Source of the DNA: Marinilactibacillus sp042660675
Lineage (GTDB): Bacteria; Bacillota; Bacilli; Lactobacillales; Carnobacteriaceae_A
Direction of reading: 5' to 3'
Assembly: GCF_042660675.1 (NCBI RefSeq)
Contig: NZ_JBHSUL010000006.1
Coordinates: 1-62,338 of the forward strand
DNA: 62,338 nucleotides
Below, one piece after another: positions 50,203-59,584 of the stretch (position 1 is the stretch's first letter; the number at the start of each line of letters is the position of its first letter). The notes beneath the pieces are model-generated. The model did not search any database. It saw nothing but the letters and a program-made list of their open reading frames with translations, and was not told where the DNA came from. A program made the position numbers and the translations under genes.

Positions 50203-51623
50203 TAGGATTCCTTCCTTTTCCAGCGAATGCCTTGCGGTGTATCTTCAAGTAAAATGCCTTTTTCTTGTAACAAGTCTCTGATTTCATCTGCTCTAGCAAA
50301 ATTTCTATCTTTCCTAGACTGATTTCTTTCTTCAATCAACTCTTCAACTTCTTTATCCAGAAGTTCTGTATCAATCACTAAGTCTAATTGTATCCCAAAT
50401 ATAGCTAAAATTTCTTCTAAATGCTTCATAACAAATGTCAAAACTTCTTTGGATACTCGCTTTTGTTCAAGGTAGACATTTAAGTTTCTGATCATTTCAT
50501 AGACATCTGTGATACCATTTTGTGCCTGGAAATCGTCATCCATATGTTTTTCAAACTGTTGAACTAGGTCTTTCCATTTTTGAATCTGGCTTGCATCATC
50601 TTCTAAAGATTCTTCTGCTTGTTCAATACGGTGACTGGCATTCGCATAAGCCGTTTGAATTCTTGTTAAATTAGACTTCGCTTCATGAATTGTCTCATCC
50701 GTATAGTTGATTGGATGACGGTAGTGTACGGTAGATAAGAAAAATCTCAATACTTGTGGATCATGAATTTTCTTAAGATCATGCACCAAAACAAAGTTCC
50801 CAAGTGATTTACTCATTTTTTCTTCGTTCATCGTCACGAAACCATTGTGTAACCAGTACTTCGCGAAAGGTTCTCCAGTTTTCGCTTCTGATTGTGCAAT
50901 TTCGTTTTCGTGATGCGGGAATGTCAGATCCTGTCCACCTGCGTGAATATCAATTGTATTTCCAAGATATTTTGTAGCCATCACGGAGCATTCGATATGC
51001 CAACCTGGACGACCTTTTCCCCATGGGGATGTCCAACTAATTTCTTCCCCTTTAACTGATTTCCATAGCGCAAAATCAAGGGGATCTTCTTTTTTCATAT
51101 TTTCTGCTTCTTCTAATCTATTACTGGCACCTAATTCCAAATCATCTACTGATATACCGCTCAATTTTCCATATCCTTCAAACTTTCTTGTCCGGTAATA
51201 GACATCTCCCCCTGTTTGATAAGCAAATCCTTTTTCAATCAACACTTCAATAAATTGAATGATTTCCTGGATATTATCCATTACTCTTGGTGCATGTGTA
51301 GCTCTTTTCACATGTAATGCTTCTGTATCTTCATAGTACGCTTCAATAAATCGATCCGCTACTTCTGGAGCGGTCAACTTAAGCTCTTCAGCAGCTTTTA
51401 TGATTTTATCGTCAACATCTGTAAAGTTCGATACGTAGTTAACTTCATATCCTCGGTATTCAAAGTATCTTCTGATCGTGTCGAAAGCAACCGTGCTTCT
51501 TGCATTTCCGATATGAATGTAATTGTAGACAGTGGGTCCACAAACATACATGCTTACTTTATTTTCCTGAAGCGGCTCAAACCGTTCTTTCTGATTTGAC
51601 AATGTGTTATATAACTCAATCAT
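50202..51623 (-). CDS. cysS: Cysteinyl-tRNA synthetase
   Basis: 473 residues. HIGH motif as YIHIGNARS (about 37-45), zinc ligands in VCGPT and HIECSVMA with FPHHENEIAQ, and EKMSKSLGN near 265-275. Complete. It is preceded by a cysteine T-box (51672-51903), so expression rises when tRNA-Cys is uncharged. cysE, often between gltX and cysS, is absent. Confidence 0.98.
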   Translation of the reverse strand: MIELYNTLSNQKERFEPLQENKVSMYVCGPTVYNYIHIGNARSTVAFDTIRRYFEYRGYEVNYVSNFTDVDDKIIKAAEELKLTAPEVADRFIEAYYEDTEALHVKRATHAPRVMDNIQEIIQFIEVLIEKGFAYQTGGDVYYRTRKFEGYGKLSGISVDDLELGASNRLEEAENMKKEDPLDFALWKSVKGEEISWTSPWGKGRPGWHIECSVMATKYLGNTIDIHAGGQDLTFPHHENEIAQSEAKTGEPFAKYWLHNGFVTMNEEKMSKSLGNFVLVHDLKKIHDPQVLRFFLSTVHYRHPINYTDETIHEAKSNLTRIQTAYANASHRIEQAEESLEDDASQIQKWKDLVQQFEKHMDDDFQAQNGITDVYEMIRNLNVYLEQKRVSKEVLTFVMKHLEEILAIFGIQLDLVIDTELLDKEVEELIEERNQSRKDRNFARADEIRDLLQEKGILLEDTPQGIRWKRKES

Positions 51624-51671
51624 CTATCTGGCTCCTCCCAACCTACTTGTTTATTTCCTATTCAGTCTATC

Positions 51672-51903
51672 AAAAAACCACGCATTCAGCTTCTATAAAA
51701 GACGCCAAATACGTGGTTCCACTTTTTTTCAGAAAGCCTCTTTGAAAAAGACCTTTCCCTTTCTATCTTTTAACGGAGATAAATCGAAATCATCTACTTA
51801 AATAGTCAGATTCGATGATTTAATTCAAAGAGGCACTTCATTTGAAAGTCCGCCACCTGTTCCCATCTATTCAGGCTTTCTGAGGACTACTTCCAAACTA
51901 CTT
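51672..51903 (-). promoter_or_regulatory. T-box riboswitch for cysteine upstream of cysS
   Basis: The T-box sequence GTGGAACCACG (51712-51722) is followed by the terminator ACCACG.../CGTGGT plus TTTTTT (51672-51718). The specifier is TGC, a Cys codon, at 51833-51835 within GAAGTGCCTC, and the stem I side strand AGTAGTCCTCAGAAAG lies upstream. The terminator and the T-box share the ACCACG arm, the usual switch. The rest of the gap 51624-51928 is spacer. Promoter not identified. Confidence 0.93.
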
Positions 51904-51928
51904 TTCTTATCTTGATTTTTGGCTGTAT

Positions 51929-53404
51929 TTATTCTGATAGTAAGCTTTTTGCTTTTTCAACATGTTCAATAGAACGGTCTCTTCCAAGTAGTTCAATCGC
52001 ATCGTTCAATTGAGGACCGTGTTGTTGTCCTGTTGCTGCAACACGAATAGGCATAAATAAGTTCTTCCCTTTTATACCGGTTTCTTTCTGAACAGCTTTA
52101 ATTGCTTTTTTGATCTCATCTGCTTCGAACGGTTCAACCTCTTTTAACTGGTTAACGAAAGACTCAAGAACTTGAGAGACGCCCTCACCTTGCAATACTT
52201 TTTTTGACGCTTCATCCCACTCAATATCTTCTTCAAAGAACAGCGTAGCAAGTTGAGTAATTTCAGCTGCATAGCTCATTTGTTCGTGATATAAACCAAT
52301 GAGTTTCTTAACCCACTCACTTTTTTCTGGTGTTGGGTTCTCTTCAAGGTAACCTGCTTTAACTAGATGAGGAACAGCTTTAAGTGTCACTTCCTCCAAG
52401 TCTTCTTGTTTGAAATACTGATTACTGATCCATTCCAATTTTTTGGAATCAAAAGCAGCCGGAGAAGTTCCCAGGCGTTTGTGATCAAACATATCAATAA
52501 ATTCTTGGCGTGAGAACAATTCATCTTCACCCACAGGAGACCAGCCAAGCAATGTAATAAAGTTGAACAAAGCTTCTGGCAAATATCCTAAATCGCGATA
52601 CTGCTCAATAAACTGCAAGATCGTTTCATCACGTTTACTTAGTTTCTTACCTGTTTCACTATTGATAATTAAAGTCATGTGACCAAAAACAGGTGGCTCC
52701 CAGCCAAACGCTTCATAAACCATCATTTGTTTTGGCGTATTCGCAATGTGGTCATCTCCTCTTAACACATGAGAGATTTCCATATAGTGATCATCCACTG
52801 CAACCGCAAAGTTATAAGTCGGCATACCATCACGCTTACGAATAACCCAATCTCCTCCGATTGAATCTGATTCAAATGTGATGTCCCCTTTTACCATGTC
52901 ATCGAATGTGTATGTGCTTCCTTTAGGAACACGTAGACGGACGACAGGTACGATCCCTTCATCTTCTTTGGCTTTTTGCTCACTTGGGGTAAGGTTTGCA
53001 CATTTCCCACTATAGTGAGGCATTTCTCCACGCGCACGTTGAGCTTCACGTTCTGCTTCCAACTCTTCAGATGTACAATAACATTTATAAGCATGGTTGC
53101 TTGCAAGTAACTGTTCAATCAGTGGATCATAAATATCTTTACGTTCAGATTGGCGGTACGGTGCGTAAGGTCCACCTACATCTGCACTTTCATCCCAGTC
53201 AATTCCTAACCACTTCAAGTTATCTAATTGGCTTTGTTCTCCATTTGTTACGTTTCTTTTGGTGTCTGTATCTTCAATTCTGATGACCATTTCTCCGCCA
53301 TGATGACGGGCAAATAAGTAATTAAATAATGCTGTACGCGCATTCCCTATATGCAAATGCCCTGTTGGACTTGGTGCATATCTTACACGAACTTTTTTAT
53401 CCAT
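51929..53404 (-). CDS. gltX: Glutamyl-tRNA synthetase
   Basis: 491 residues. HIGH motif as PSPTGHLHIGNARTALFNYL (8-27) and KMSKS as KLSKRDE. Full-length discriminating-type enzyme by length; Gln-tRNA would come from GatCAB if the strain lacks glnS, which this window cannot show. AGGAG precedes the ATG. Confidence 0.97.
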   Translation of the reverse strand: MDKKVRVRYAPSPTGHLHIGNARTALFNYLFARHHGGEMVIRIEDTDTKRNVTNGEQSQLDNLKWLGIDWDESADVGGPYAPYRQSERKDIYDPLIEQLLASNHAYKCYCTSEELEAEREAQRARGEMPHYSGKCANLTPSEQKAKEDEGIVPVVRLRVPKGSTYTFDDMVKGDITFESDSIGGDWVIRKRDGMPTYNFAVAVDDHYMEISHVLRGDDHIANTPKQMMVYEAFGWEPPVFGHMTLIINSETGKKLSKRDETILQFIEQYRDLGYLPEALFNFITLLGWSPVGEDELFSRQEFIDMFDHKRLGTSPAAFDSKKLEWISNQYFKQEDLEEVTLKAVPHLVKAGYLEENPTPEKSEWVKKLIGLYHEQMSYAAEITQLATLFFEEDIEWDEASKKVLQGEGVSQVLESFVNQLKEVEPFEADEIKKAIKAVQKETGIKGKNLFMPIRVAATGQQHGPQLNDAIELLGRDRSIEHVEKAKSLLSE

Positions 53405-53537
53405 ATAGACTCTCCTTTTTAAAAGCTCTACTAGCTGTTCCTTCTTTAAAACTTAACATGATTAGATAAAAATTGCTACATTCAGAAGCTAAATCCCAGT
53501 ATCTTTTCATGATTCAAGCCTAATCTATCTTATTTTA

Positions 53538-54233
53538 CTACAAATACTTGAGTAACGCCTCTGCTATCAAAAAATCTGTCGAAGTTGTAATTTTCAAATT
53601 ATGATCTTTACCTTCTAGCGCCTTTACCGGGTGATTGATTCTCTCAACCAGTTCGCCTTCTTCATTTCCAAGATATTCGTCCTGTGCTGCTTGCTGGTAG
53701 GCACGAATCAACAATTCACTTTTATAGGCTTGCGGTGTTTGAACTTGCCAGATGACTGGACGATGAAGTGTTTGGTGAACTTCTCCATGTCGAATAACTT
53801 TGATTGTATCTTTAGCAGGGACCGCCAGCAGAACGGCTTCATCCACTTTCACAGTCTCAAACAACTGATCTATCATTTCTGAGTCGATAAACGGTCTGGC
53901 TGCATCATGCACAAAAACATATCCTTCTTCAGGAAAACGTAATGCTGCTAATCCTTTTTCTACACTATATTGTCGCTGGGAACCACCTTGTACAAACGAA
54001 AGTTTTTCAGGTAACTGTCCATAGAGCTGTTTGATCTGTTTCTCCATTGCTACTTGTTCTTCAGCTTGTATCACAAATAAGACGTGTTCACATCGATGAT
54101 CTTTTAGAAAAAGGTTCAGCGAATAATCATATATTGGACGCTGATTCAGTTCCACTACAATTTTATTTTCTGGACTTCCAAATCGCACTCCTGAACCAGC
54201 ACCTAGTAAGATGACTTCATACGTTTCTCTCAT
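53538..54233 (-). CDS. ispD: 2-C-methyl-D-erythritol 4-phosphate cytidylyltransferase
   Basis: 231 residues from ATG 54233, which overlaps the stop of the PIN/TRAM gene (ATGA). N-terminal VILLGAGSGVRFG, VFVHDAARPFI and the C-terminal KITTSTDFLIAEALL are IspD/TarI family motifs. IspD of the MEP isoprenoid pathway is favoured by the yacL-ispD gene order, but many lactic acid bacteria use mevalonate instead, so TarI (CDP-ribitol for teichoic acid) is possible. No ispF follows, which weakens the MEP case. Confidence 0.72.
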   Translation of the reverse strand: MRETYEVILLGAGSGVRFGSPENKIVVELNQRPIYDYSLNLFLKDHRCEHVLFVIQAEEQVAMEKQIKQLYGQLPEKLSFVQGGSQRQYSVEKGLAALRFPEEGYVFVHDAARPFIDSEMIDQLFETVKVDEAVLLAVPAKDTIKVIRHGEVHQTLHRPVIWQVQTPQAYKSELLIRAYQQAAQDEYLGNEEGELVERINHPVKALEGKDHNLKITTSTDFLIAEALLKYL

Positions 54234-55339
54234 TTTGTTTCTTTCCAATCATCGATTCCTTTTTGACTATGTTCCATTTTCGCAAAAATCATTCGTCCGG
54301 CATTTGTCTGTAAGGCACTTGTAACCACAACATTGACAGATTTGTTCATATAATGTTGTCCTTCTTCTACCACGACCATCGTCCCATCGTCCAGATAAGC
54401 AACACCTTGACTTCTTTCGGTACCATTCTTTACGACCATCACGCGCATCGTTTCACCAGGTATAACAACTGGTTTTACAGCATTGGCAAGTTCATTAATA
54501 TTTAATACAGGTACTTTCTGAAATTCTGCTACTTTATTTAGATTATAATCATTGGTTACAACGACGCCATCCATCTTCTTCGCTAAGTGGACAAGCTTCA
54601 TATCCACTTCATCTGATTCAGGTAAGGTACTATCATCCATTTGCACTTCAATCTTCTCTTCTTTTTGCAAAGCATTTAAAATATCTAGTCCTCTTCTTCC
54701 TCGGACTCTTTTCAGACTATCTGAAGAATCTGCGATATACTGTAACTCTTGCAAAACATGTTGTGAAATCACAAAGGTACCTTCTAAAAATCCTGCTTTT
54801 GTAACATCAAGAATTCGACCATCTATAATGGTGCTTGTATCAAGAATTTTATATTTTCTAAAGGGATCGCCTTCTTTACGCTCCAGTACCCCATTATCTT
54901 CTTGTTTCTGAGTTCTAGTAAAGAGACGGCGAATTTCTTCTCGTCTGGATGTAGCAATCTGGAAACAAAAATAAGCCGAAAAAACTGCCAGGATTAACGG
55001 CAAAACATTACTAACAAAAATCATATTCAGTGCAGCGAGGGGAATACTAATTAAAATAGCAAGAATAAGTCCGATAATCGCACCCACGCTTCCAAAAATT
55101 AAATAAGCAACACTTAGTTTGCTGAAAAAACTCTCAACTTTCTTAATTGAACGTTCAATCGGTTTGATTACTTGGAAAGATAACAGGTAAAAAATAGCTG
55201 CACCAAGAATTAACCCAACAATAGGATTTGCGATCCATGCAGGTACCGAAGGAATAAAATCCATAAGCTCTGGAAAGAGATTATAGCCTAGACTTCCTCC
55301 AACTAAAACGAGTGTTAATATAATCAAATTTGTAATCAT
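54230..55339 (-). CDS. PIN/TRAM domain membrane protein, YacL type
   Basis: 369 residues. Four membrane helices in the first ~120 residues, then a PIN nuclease domain (ILDTSTIIDGRILDVTKAGF with the catalytic Asp) and a C-terminal TRAM RNA-binding domain (VIPGETMRVMVVKNGTERSQGVAYLDDGTMVVVE). Start ATG 55339, 5 bases after GGAGG. Between radA and ispD, as in Bacillus. Physiological RNA target unknown. Confidence 0.9.
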   Translation of the reverse strand: MITNLIILTLVLVGGSLGYNLFPELMDFIPSVPAWIANPIVGLILGAAIFYLLSFQVIKPIERSIKKVESFFSKLSVAYLIFGSVGAIIGLILAILISIPLAALNMIFVSNVLPLILAVFSAYFCFQIATSRREEIRRLFTRTQKQEDNGVLERKEGDPFRKYKILDTSTIIDGRILDVTKAGFLEGTFVISQHVLQELQYIADSSDSLKRVRGRRGLDILNALQKEEKIEVQMDDSTLPESDEVDMKLVHLAKKMDGVVVTNDYNLNKVAEFQKVPVLNINELANAVKPVVIPGETMRVMVVKNGTERSQGVAYLDDGTMVVVEEGQHYMNKSVNVVVTSALQTNAGRMIFAKMEHSQKGIDDWKETK

Positions 55340-55357
55340 CAAATCCTCCTTTCATCG

Positions 55358-56728
55358 TTAATTGAATGCTTTTTTTATGACTTCTGAAATGGTCGAGCAT
55401 CCAATGAGTTCAATCCCTTTAGGGAAAGTCCATCCATCTAAATTGTTTTTAGGAACAAAAATTCTTTTAAAACCGAGTTTTGCGGCTTCGTTAACACGCT
55501 GTTCAATCTTAGAAACTCTTCTGACCTCTCCAGTCAAGCCAATTTCACCGATAAAACAATCTGTTGCTCGCGTTTCTTTTTCTTTGTAACTAGAAGCGAT
55601 ACTTACCGCAATTGAAAGGTCAATCGCTGGCTCATCTAATTTCACACCACCAGCTGCTTTCAAGTAAGCATCTTGATTTTGAAGTAGTAATCCAGCTCTT
55701 TTTTCTAAAACAGCCATAATTAGTGAGACTCTAGAGTAATCCAGTCCGCTAGCTGTTCGCTTAGCATTACCGAATACTGTAGGCGAGATCAGTGATTGAA
55801 TCTCCACCAGTATAGGTCTGGTTCCTTCCATTGCAGCTACGACTGATGACCCCGTCGCGCCTGCTAATCTTTCCTCCAAGAACAGTTGAGAAGGATTCAG
55901 TACTTCTTCAAGACCGCCATTTCTCATCTCAAATATCCCAATCTCGTTGGTAGATCCAAACCGGTTTTTCACAGCTCTCAAGATACGGAAAGTATGGTGC
56001 CGTTCTCCTTCAAAATACAAAACCGTATCCACCATATGTTCAAGCATTCTTGGCCCGGCAATATTTCCTTCTTTTGTTACGTGTCCAACGATAAAAATCG
56101 CAATGTTGTTCATTTTAGCCAGCTGCAAGAGTGTAGCTGTTGACTCTCTAACTTGAGAGACGCTTCCCGAAGCACTATCAATTTTAGGATGATGCATCGT
56201 TTGGATGGAGTCTATTACTACATAATCTGGCTTGATATTTTCAATCGTATCTTGAATCATACTCAAATCTGTCTCTGCATAAAGATAAAAGTCTGTCCCT
56301 CGAAGTTCTAATCGCTCTGCGCGCATCTTGATTTGACTTGCACTTTCTTCTCCAGATACATAAAGAACTGTTCCTCCACCGTTATTCAATTGTGCAGCAA
56401 CTTGCAGTAGCAATGTAGACTTTCCAATCCCAGGATCTCCACCGATCAAAACCAGTGATCCCGGCACTACACCGCCACCAAGTACTCTGTTAAATTCAGC
56501 TAATTTCGTTTTAACGCGTTCTTCTTTTTCAATCGTAATATCTGTGATAGCTTCTGCTTTAGATGCTTTACCACTTAAAGACACTCTACTTCTACTATCT
56601 GTTTTATCTGGAATCGTTTCTTCTACCATCTGATTCCATGTTCCACAACTTGGGCATTTTCCTAAATATTTCGGTGACTCATACCCACATTGCTGACATA
56701 CAAACACTGTCGCTTTCTTTTTCGCCAA
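55358..56728 (-). CDS. radA: DNA repair protein RadA
   Basis: 456 residues, TTG start at 56728 (LAKKKATVFVCQQCG) with GGGG about 9 bases before. Zinc finger Cys11, Cys14, Cys25, Cys28; Walker A GGDPGIGKST (96-105); the KNRFGSTNE RadA-specific motif; Lon-like C-terminal domain. Helicase that extends D-loops in recombination and transformation. Confidence 0.97.
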   Translation of the reverse strand: MAKKKATVFVCQQCGYESPKYLGKCPSCGTWNQMVEETIPDKTDSRSRVSLSGKASKAEAITDITIEKEERVKTKLAEFNRVLGGGVVPGSLVLIGGDPGIGKSTLLLQVAAQLNNGGGTVLYVSGEESASQIKMRAERLELRGTDFYLYAETDLSMIQDTIENIKPDYVVIDSIQTMHHPKIDSASGSVSQVRESTATLLQLAKMNNIAIFIVGHVTKEGNIAGPRMLEHMVDTVLYFEGERHHTFRILRAVKNRFGSTNEIGIFEMRNGGLEEVLNPSQLFLEERLAGATGSSVVAAMEGTRPILVEIQSLISPTVFGNAKRTASGLDYSRVSLIMAVLEKRAGLLLQNQDAYLKAAGGVKLDEPAIDLSIAVSIASSYKEKETRATDCFIGEIGLTGEVRRVSKIEQRVNEAAKLGFKRIFVPKNNLDGWTFPKGIELIGCSTISEVIKKAFN

Positions 56729-56802
56729 TCAGTTTACCCCTTTACTTATAAACAATTCTGGATAAAAATTCAGTCTATTTTCTTTTAATAACTGATCTTA
56801 TT

Positions 56803-56811
56803 ATTATACCA
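56803..56811 (-). promoter_or_regulatory. Extended -10 promoter of radA
   Basis: TGGTATAAT on the minus strand; no good -35. It is about 75 bases before radA. Confidence 0.55.
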
Positions 56812-56894
56812 TATAGCTGTCATAAACGAGCGATCTTCACATTATATGCATAGAACGTTCTGATTTCTTTCTCATGGTGAGTACTGTCTCTTTA

Positions 56895-57431
56895 TTACTC
56901 TCCCGAAGAACCAAATCCACCGATTCTAGTCTGGAATTCATTTACCTCATTATCTATAATCTCATATGGTGTAAATATTCCTTGTGCTATACGGTCACCC
57001 TTTTTAACTTCAACGTCTTCGAAACCATAATTAATCAATTGAACGAAGATTTCTCCTTCATTACTTGAATTTCCATAATAGTCAGCATCAATAATACCAA
57101 TTCCGTTTGGAAGTGCTAATTGTTTTTTCATCGGGTTGCTTGATCGATTCGCCAGTAATAAATATTCTTGCTCAGGCATAAACGCTTTAACACCGGTTGG
57201 AATTAAAGTTGACGACAAAAAAGCTTTATTCTCATCTTTAATAGAGTTCCCATCCATTAAGTTTGCAAGGCCTTGATTCTCTAATAAGGCTTTCCATATA
57301 GAAGGTACAACAACATCTACTGCTGCTTTTAAATCGTATCCTGCTGATCCTTTTGTAGCTCGATTAGGAAGTTCAATCGCTTCTCCTTCGTATTTTGTGA
57401 CCACTTCAAAACCACGTACACGTTCGCTCAT
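56895..57431 (-). CDS. dut: dUTP diphosphatase
   Basis: 178 residues. Trimeric dUTPase motifs: GSAGYDLKA (I), ANRSSNP (II), GIGIIDADYYGN (III), GDRIAQGIF (IV) and RIGGFGSSG (V). About 35 extra residues sit between motifs I and II compared with the ~145-residue E. coli type, a form also seen in lactococci and phages. Removes dUTP and supplies dUMP. It lies just upstream of radA, as is common in Lactobacillales. Confidence 0.93.
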   Translation of the reverse strand: MSERVRGFEVVTKYEGEAIELPNRATKGSAGYDLKAAVDVVVPSIWKALLENQGLANLMDGNSIKDENKAFLSSTLIPTGVKAFMPEQEYLLLANRSSNPMKKQLALPNGIGIIDADYYGNSSNEGEIFVQLINYGFEDVEVKKGDRIAQGIFTPYEIIDNEVNEFQTRIGGFGSSGE

Positions 57432-57522
57432 ATTCGTTCTTCTCCTCTAAATTCATCTGTTCCTATTCTACATGAAAAGGTAGGGTCTTAAAACCTATAT
57501 TTTCTTTCAGACACCCCTTGTT

Positions 57523-57528
57523 ATTATA
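57523..57528 (-). promoter_or_regulatory. Probable -10 of dut; rest of gap
   Basis: TATAAT on the minus strand about 90 bases before dut; -35 weak (CAATTA region). The 314-base gap 57432-57745 otherwise holds AT-rich sequence, a short GACGATATACGTC palindrome near 57552 and the msmK terminator. Confidence 0.45.
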
Positions 57529-57688
57529 CTATCTAATGACTATTTAATTGACGATATACGTCATAGTGGATAAACAAGAAACGAATGAATTTTTATACAT
57601 TTATACACGGTTTGATCGTTCAACTTCTCACAAACAGATGTGCAATGATTCCATATAACTCTGTAAATTTCGCCATCTTGAATTTAAT

Positions 57689-57724
57689 AAAAAAACCTTC
57701 TCCTATGAATGATCTAGGAGAAGG
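57689..57724 (-). terminator. Terminator of the MsmK-type gene
   Basis: On the minus strand CCTTCTCCTA and TAGGAGAAGG pair perfectly around nine bases, followed by seven Ts. Confidence 0.95.
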
Positions 57725-57745
57725 CCTATATTTTAATCTATACGA

Positions 57746-58852
57746 TTAACGAATGACATTTTGTGTTTCAGTATCGAAGAAATGTGATTTGCCCATATCG
57801 AAAGCTAAATCTACATTTTCACCTGGTTTATGGTAATCACGAGCATCTACTCGAGCGATAAATTCTACTCCACCTACTTCAGAGTACAACATTGTTTCAG
57901 CTCCAAGTAATTCAGAAACGGCAACTTTAGAAGTAATGATTGTGTTTGGAGAAGCATCTAGCGCTACTTGTTCGCTATGGATATCTTCCGGACGGATACC
58001 GAAGACAAGTTTAGCCCCATCAGTATAACCTTTTTCACGAAGCATTTTCAGTTTGCCTCCTGGAACTTCAACTTCCATCCCATTACCATTTGAAATTTTG
58101 TTTCCATTAAGTGTTACATCAAAGAAGTTCATAGCAGGAGATCCGATGAATCCACCAACGAAAACATTTACAGGGAAATCATAAACTTCTTTAGGTGTTC
58201 CGATTTGTTGGATAAAACCGTCTTTAAGGATAACGATTCTATCCGCCATTGTCATCGCTTCAGTTTGATCATGTGTTACATAGATTGAAGTTGTGTTCAA
58301 GCGTTGATGTAATTTCGCAATCTCAGCACGCATCGCTACACGTAGTTTAGCATCTAAGTTTGATAGCGGCTCATCCATAAGGAATACTTTTGCATCACGT
58401 ACAATAGCACGTCCTAAAGCAACACGTTGACGTTGTCCACCTGATAATGCAGCTGGTTTACGATCCAATAATGGTGTAAGTCCTAAAATTTCAGCAGCAT
58501 TATCTACACGTTTCTTGATTTCGTCTTTTTTGTATTTACGTAGTTTAAGACCAAAAGCCATATTATCAAATACTGTCATATGTGGATATAATGCGTAGTT
58601 TTGGAATACCATTGCGATATCACGGTCTTTAGGTGCTACATCATTCATTAATGTATCGCCAATCCATAATTCGCCTTCTGAAATTTCTTCAAGTCCAGCA
58701 ATCATACGTAGTGTTGTTGATTTACCACAACCAGATGGTCCAACAAATACGATAAACTCGCGATCTTTAATTCTCATATCAAAGTCTGATACTGCATAAT
58801 CTTCTGAATTATCATAACTTTTATAAATATTTTTCAATGCGATTTCTACCAT
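57746..58852 (-). CDS. msmK: Sugar ABC transporter ATPase, MsmK/UgpC type
   Basis: 368 residues from ATG 58852 (MVEIALKNIYKSY), GGTG 6 bases upstream. Walker A VGPSGCGKST (about 38-47), LSGGQRQRVALGRAI, Walker B VFLMDEPLSNLDAKLR, and a C-terminal OB-type regulatory domain (GIRPEDIH). Such ATPases energise several carbohydrate ABC importers. No permease or binding-protein gene is adjacent, so it is a multitask ATPase serving transporters elsewhere. A catabolite-repression site overlaps its promoter. Confidence 0.9.
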   Translation of the reverse strand: MVEIALKNIYKSYDNSEDYAVSDFDMRIKDREFIVFVGPSGCGKSTTLRMIAGLEEISEGELWIGDTLMNDVAPKDRDIAMVFQNYALYPHMTVFDNMAFGLKLRKYKKDEIKKRVDNAAEILGLTPLLDRKPAALSGGQRQRVALGRAIVRDAKVFLMDEPLSNLDAKLRVAMRAEIAKLHQRLNTTSIYVTHDQTEAMTMADRIVILKDGFIQQIGTPKEVYDFPVNVFVGGFIGSPAMNFFDVTLNGNKISNGNGMEVEVPGGKLKMLREKGYTDGAKLVFGIRPEDIHSEQVALDASPNTIITSKVAVSELLGAETMLYSEVGGVEFIARVDARDYHKPGENVDLAFDMGKSHFFDTETQNVIR

Positions 58853-58917
58853 TTTATTCACCATTCCTCTTTGAGTTTTATATTTTCTGTTATTCTTCTT
58901 TACATAGTTCATTCTAA

Positions 58918-58933
58918 TGTAAACGGTTTTATA
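58918..58933 (-). promoter_or_regulatory. cre site overlapping the -10 of msmK
   Basis: TGTAAACGGTTTTA (58918-58931) fits the cre consensus TGWNANCGNTNWCA with one mismatch and overlaps the -10 TATAAA (58928-58933, minus strand). CcpA binding here would block transcription in rich sugar. Confidence 0.65.
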
Positions 58934-58946
58934 CTTCTACGTTAAA

Positions 58947-58977
58947 GTGCACAAATAAGAAAGAAGCTTTTGTGCAC
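58947..58977. other. Inverted repeat at the msmK -35
   Basis: GTGCACAAA and TTTGTGCAC, perfect 9-bp arms separated by 13 bases. It spans the -35 region of msmK and lies after the stop of the acetyltransferase gene. No T-run follows, so an operator is as likely as a terminator. Confidence 0.55.
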
Positions 58978-59009
58978 GTTGACCAAACTCTAAAAGAATG
59001 ATAAAAAAT

Positions 59010-59573
59010 TTACGAAGACTGATTCTCAATTTTTTTGATTATACGAGCCGGATTTCCAGCTATTACAACGTTATCTCCAAAGGACTTGGTCACAACTGAT
59101 CCTGCTCCAACAACAACATTATTACCTAATGTGACGCCTCCTATAATCGTTGCATCTGAACCGATCCAGCAATTATCTCCAATCGTAATGGGTCGCCCGA
59201 ATTCAACACCTGAATTCCGTTCTACTGGATCTAACGGGTGTTCAGGTGTAACGAGACTAACTCTTGGTCCAAACATAGCATTGTCGCCAACCACGATAGG
59301 ACACGTATCCAGTAAAACCAGGTCAAAGTTTGCATAGAATCTTTCTCCTACACTTACGTTAAACCCATAATCTATTCTTAATCCGGGTTCTACGTGTAAC
59401 CTTTCACCGGTCCGTCCAAAAATCTTCTTAATCATTTCGGTTCTTTCCTGTTCCACTGGTAATTGATTATACTCTTTAGACAGTGTGTGCGCTCTTACTC
59501 TTGCTTTCACCAATTCTTCATCGCCTGGATTGTATAATTCTCCAGCTATCATTTTCGCTTTTTCAGTTATCAT
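59010..59573 (-). CDS. Sugar O-acetyltransferase, maltose/galactoside type
   Basis: 187 residues, left-handed beta-helix enzyme. N-terminal MITEKAKMIAGELYNPGDEELVKAR is the maltose acetyltransferase domain; hexapeptide repeats follow with the catalytic His in VSLVTPEHPLD and GDNCWIGSDATIIGGVTLG. Uses acetyl-CoA to acetylate sugars; the exact sugar is unknown. It follows glycerate kinase by 11 bases, so they form one transcript. Confidence 0.92.
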   Translation of the reverse strand: MITEKAKMIAGELYNPGDEELVKARVRAHTLSKEYNQLPVEQERTEMIKKIFGRTGERLHVEPGLRIDYGFNVSVGERFYANFDLVLLDTCPIVVGDNAMFGPRVSLVTPEHPLDPVERNSGVEFGRPITIGDNCWIGSDATIIGGVTLGNNVVVGAGSVVTKSFGDNVVIAGNPARIIKKIENQSS

Positions 59574-59584
59574 ATAAACTTCCT

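Noticed and set aside
49809..50252. 147-codon plus-strand frame opposite mrnC/cysS
   Set aside because: Shadow of two well-conserved minus-strand genes; no ribosome binding site.
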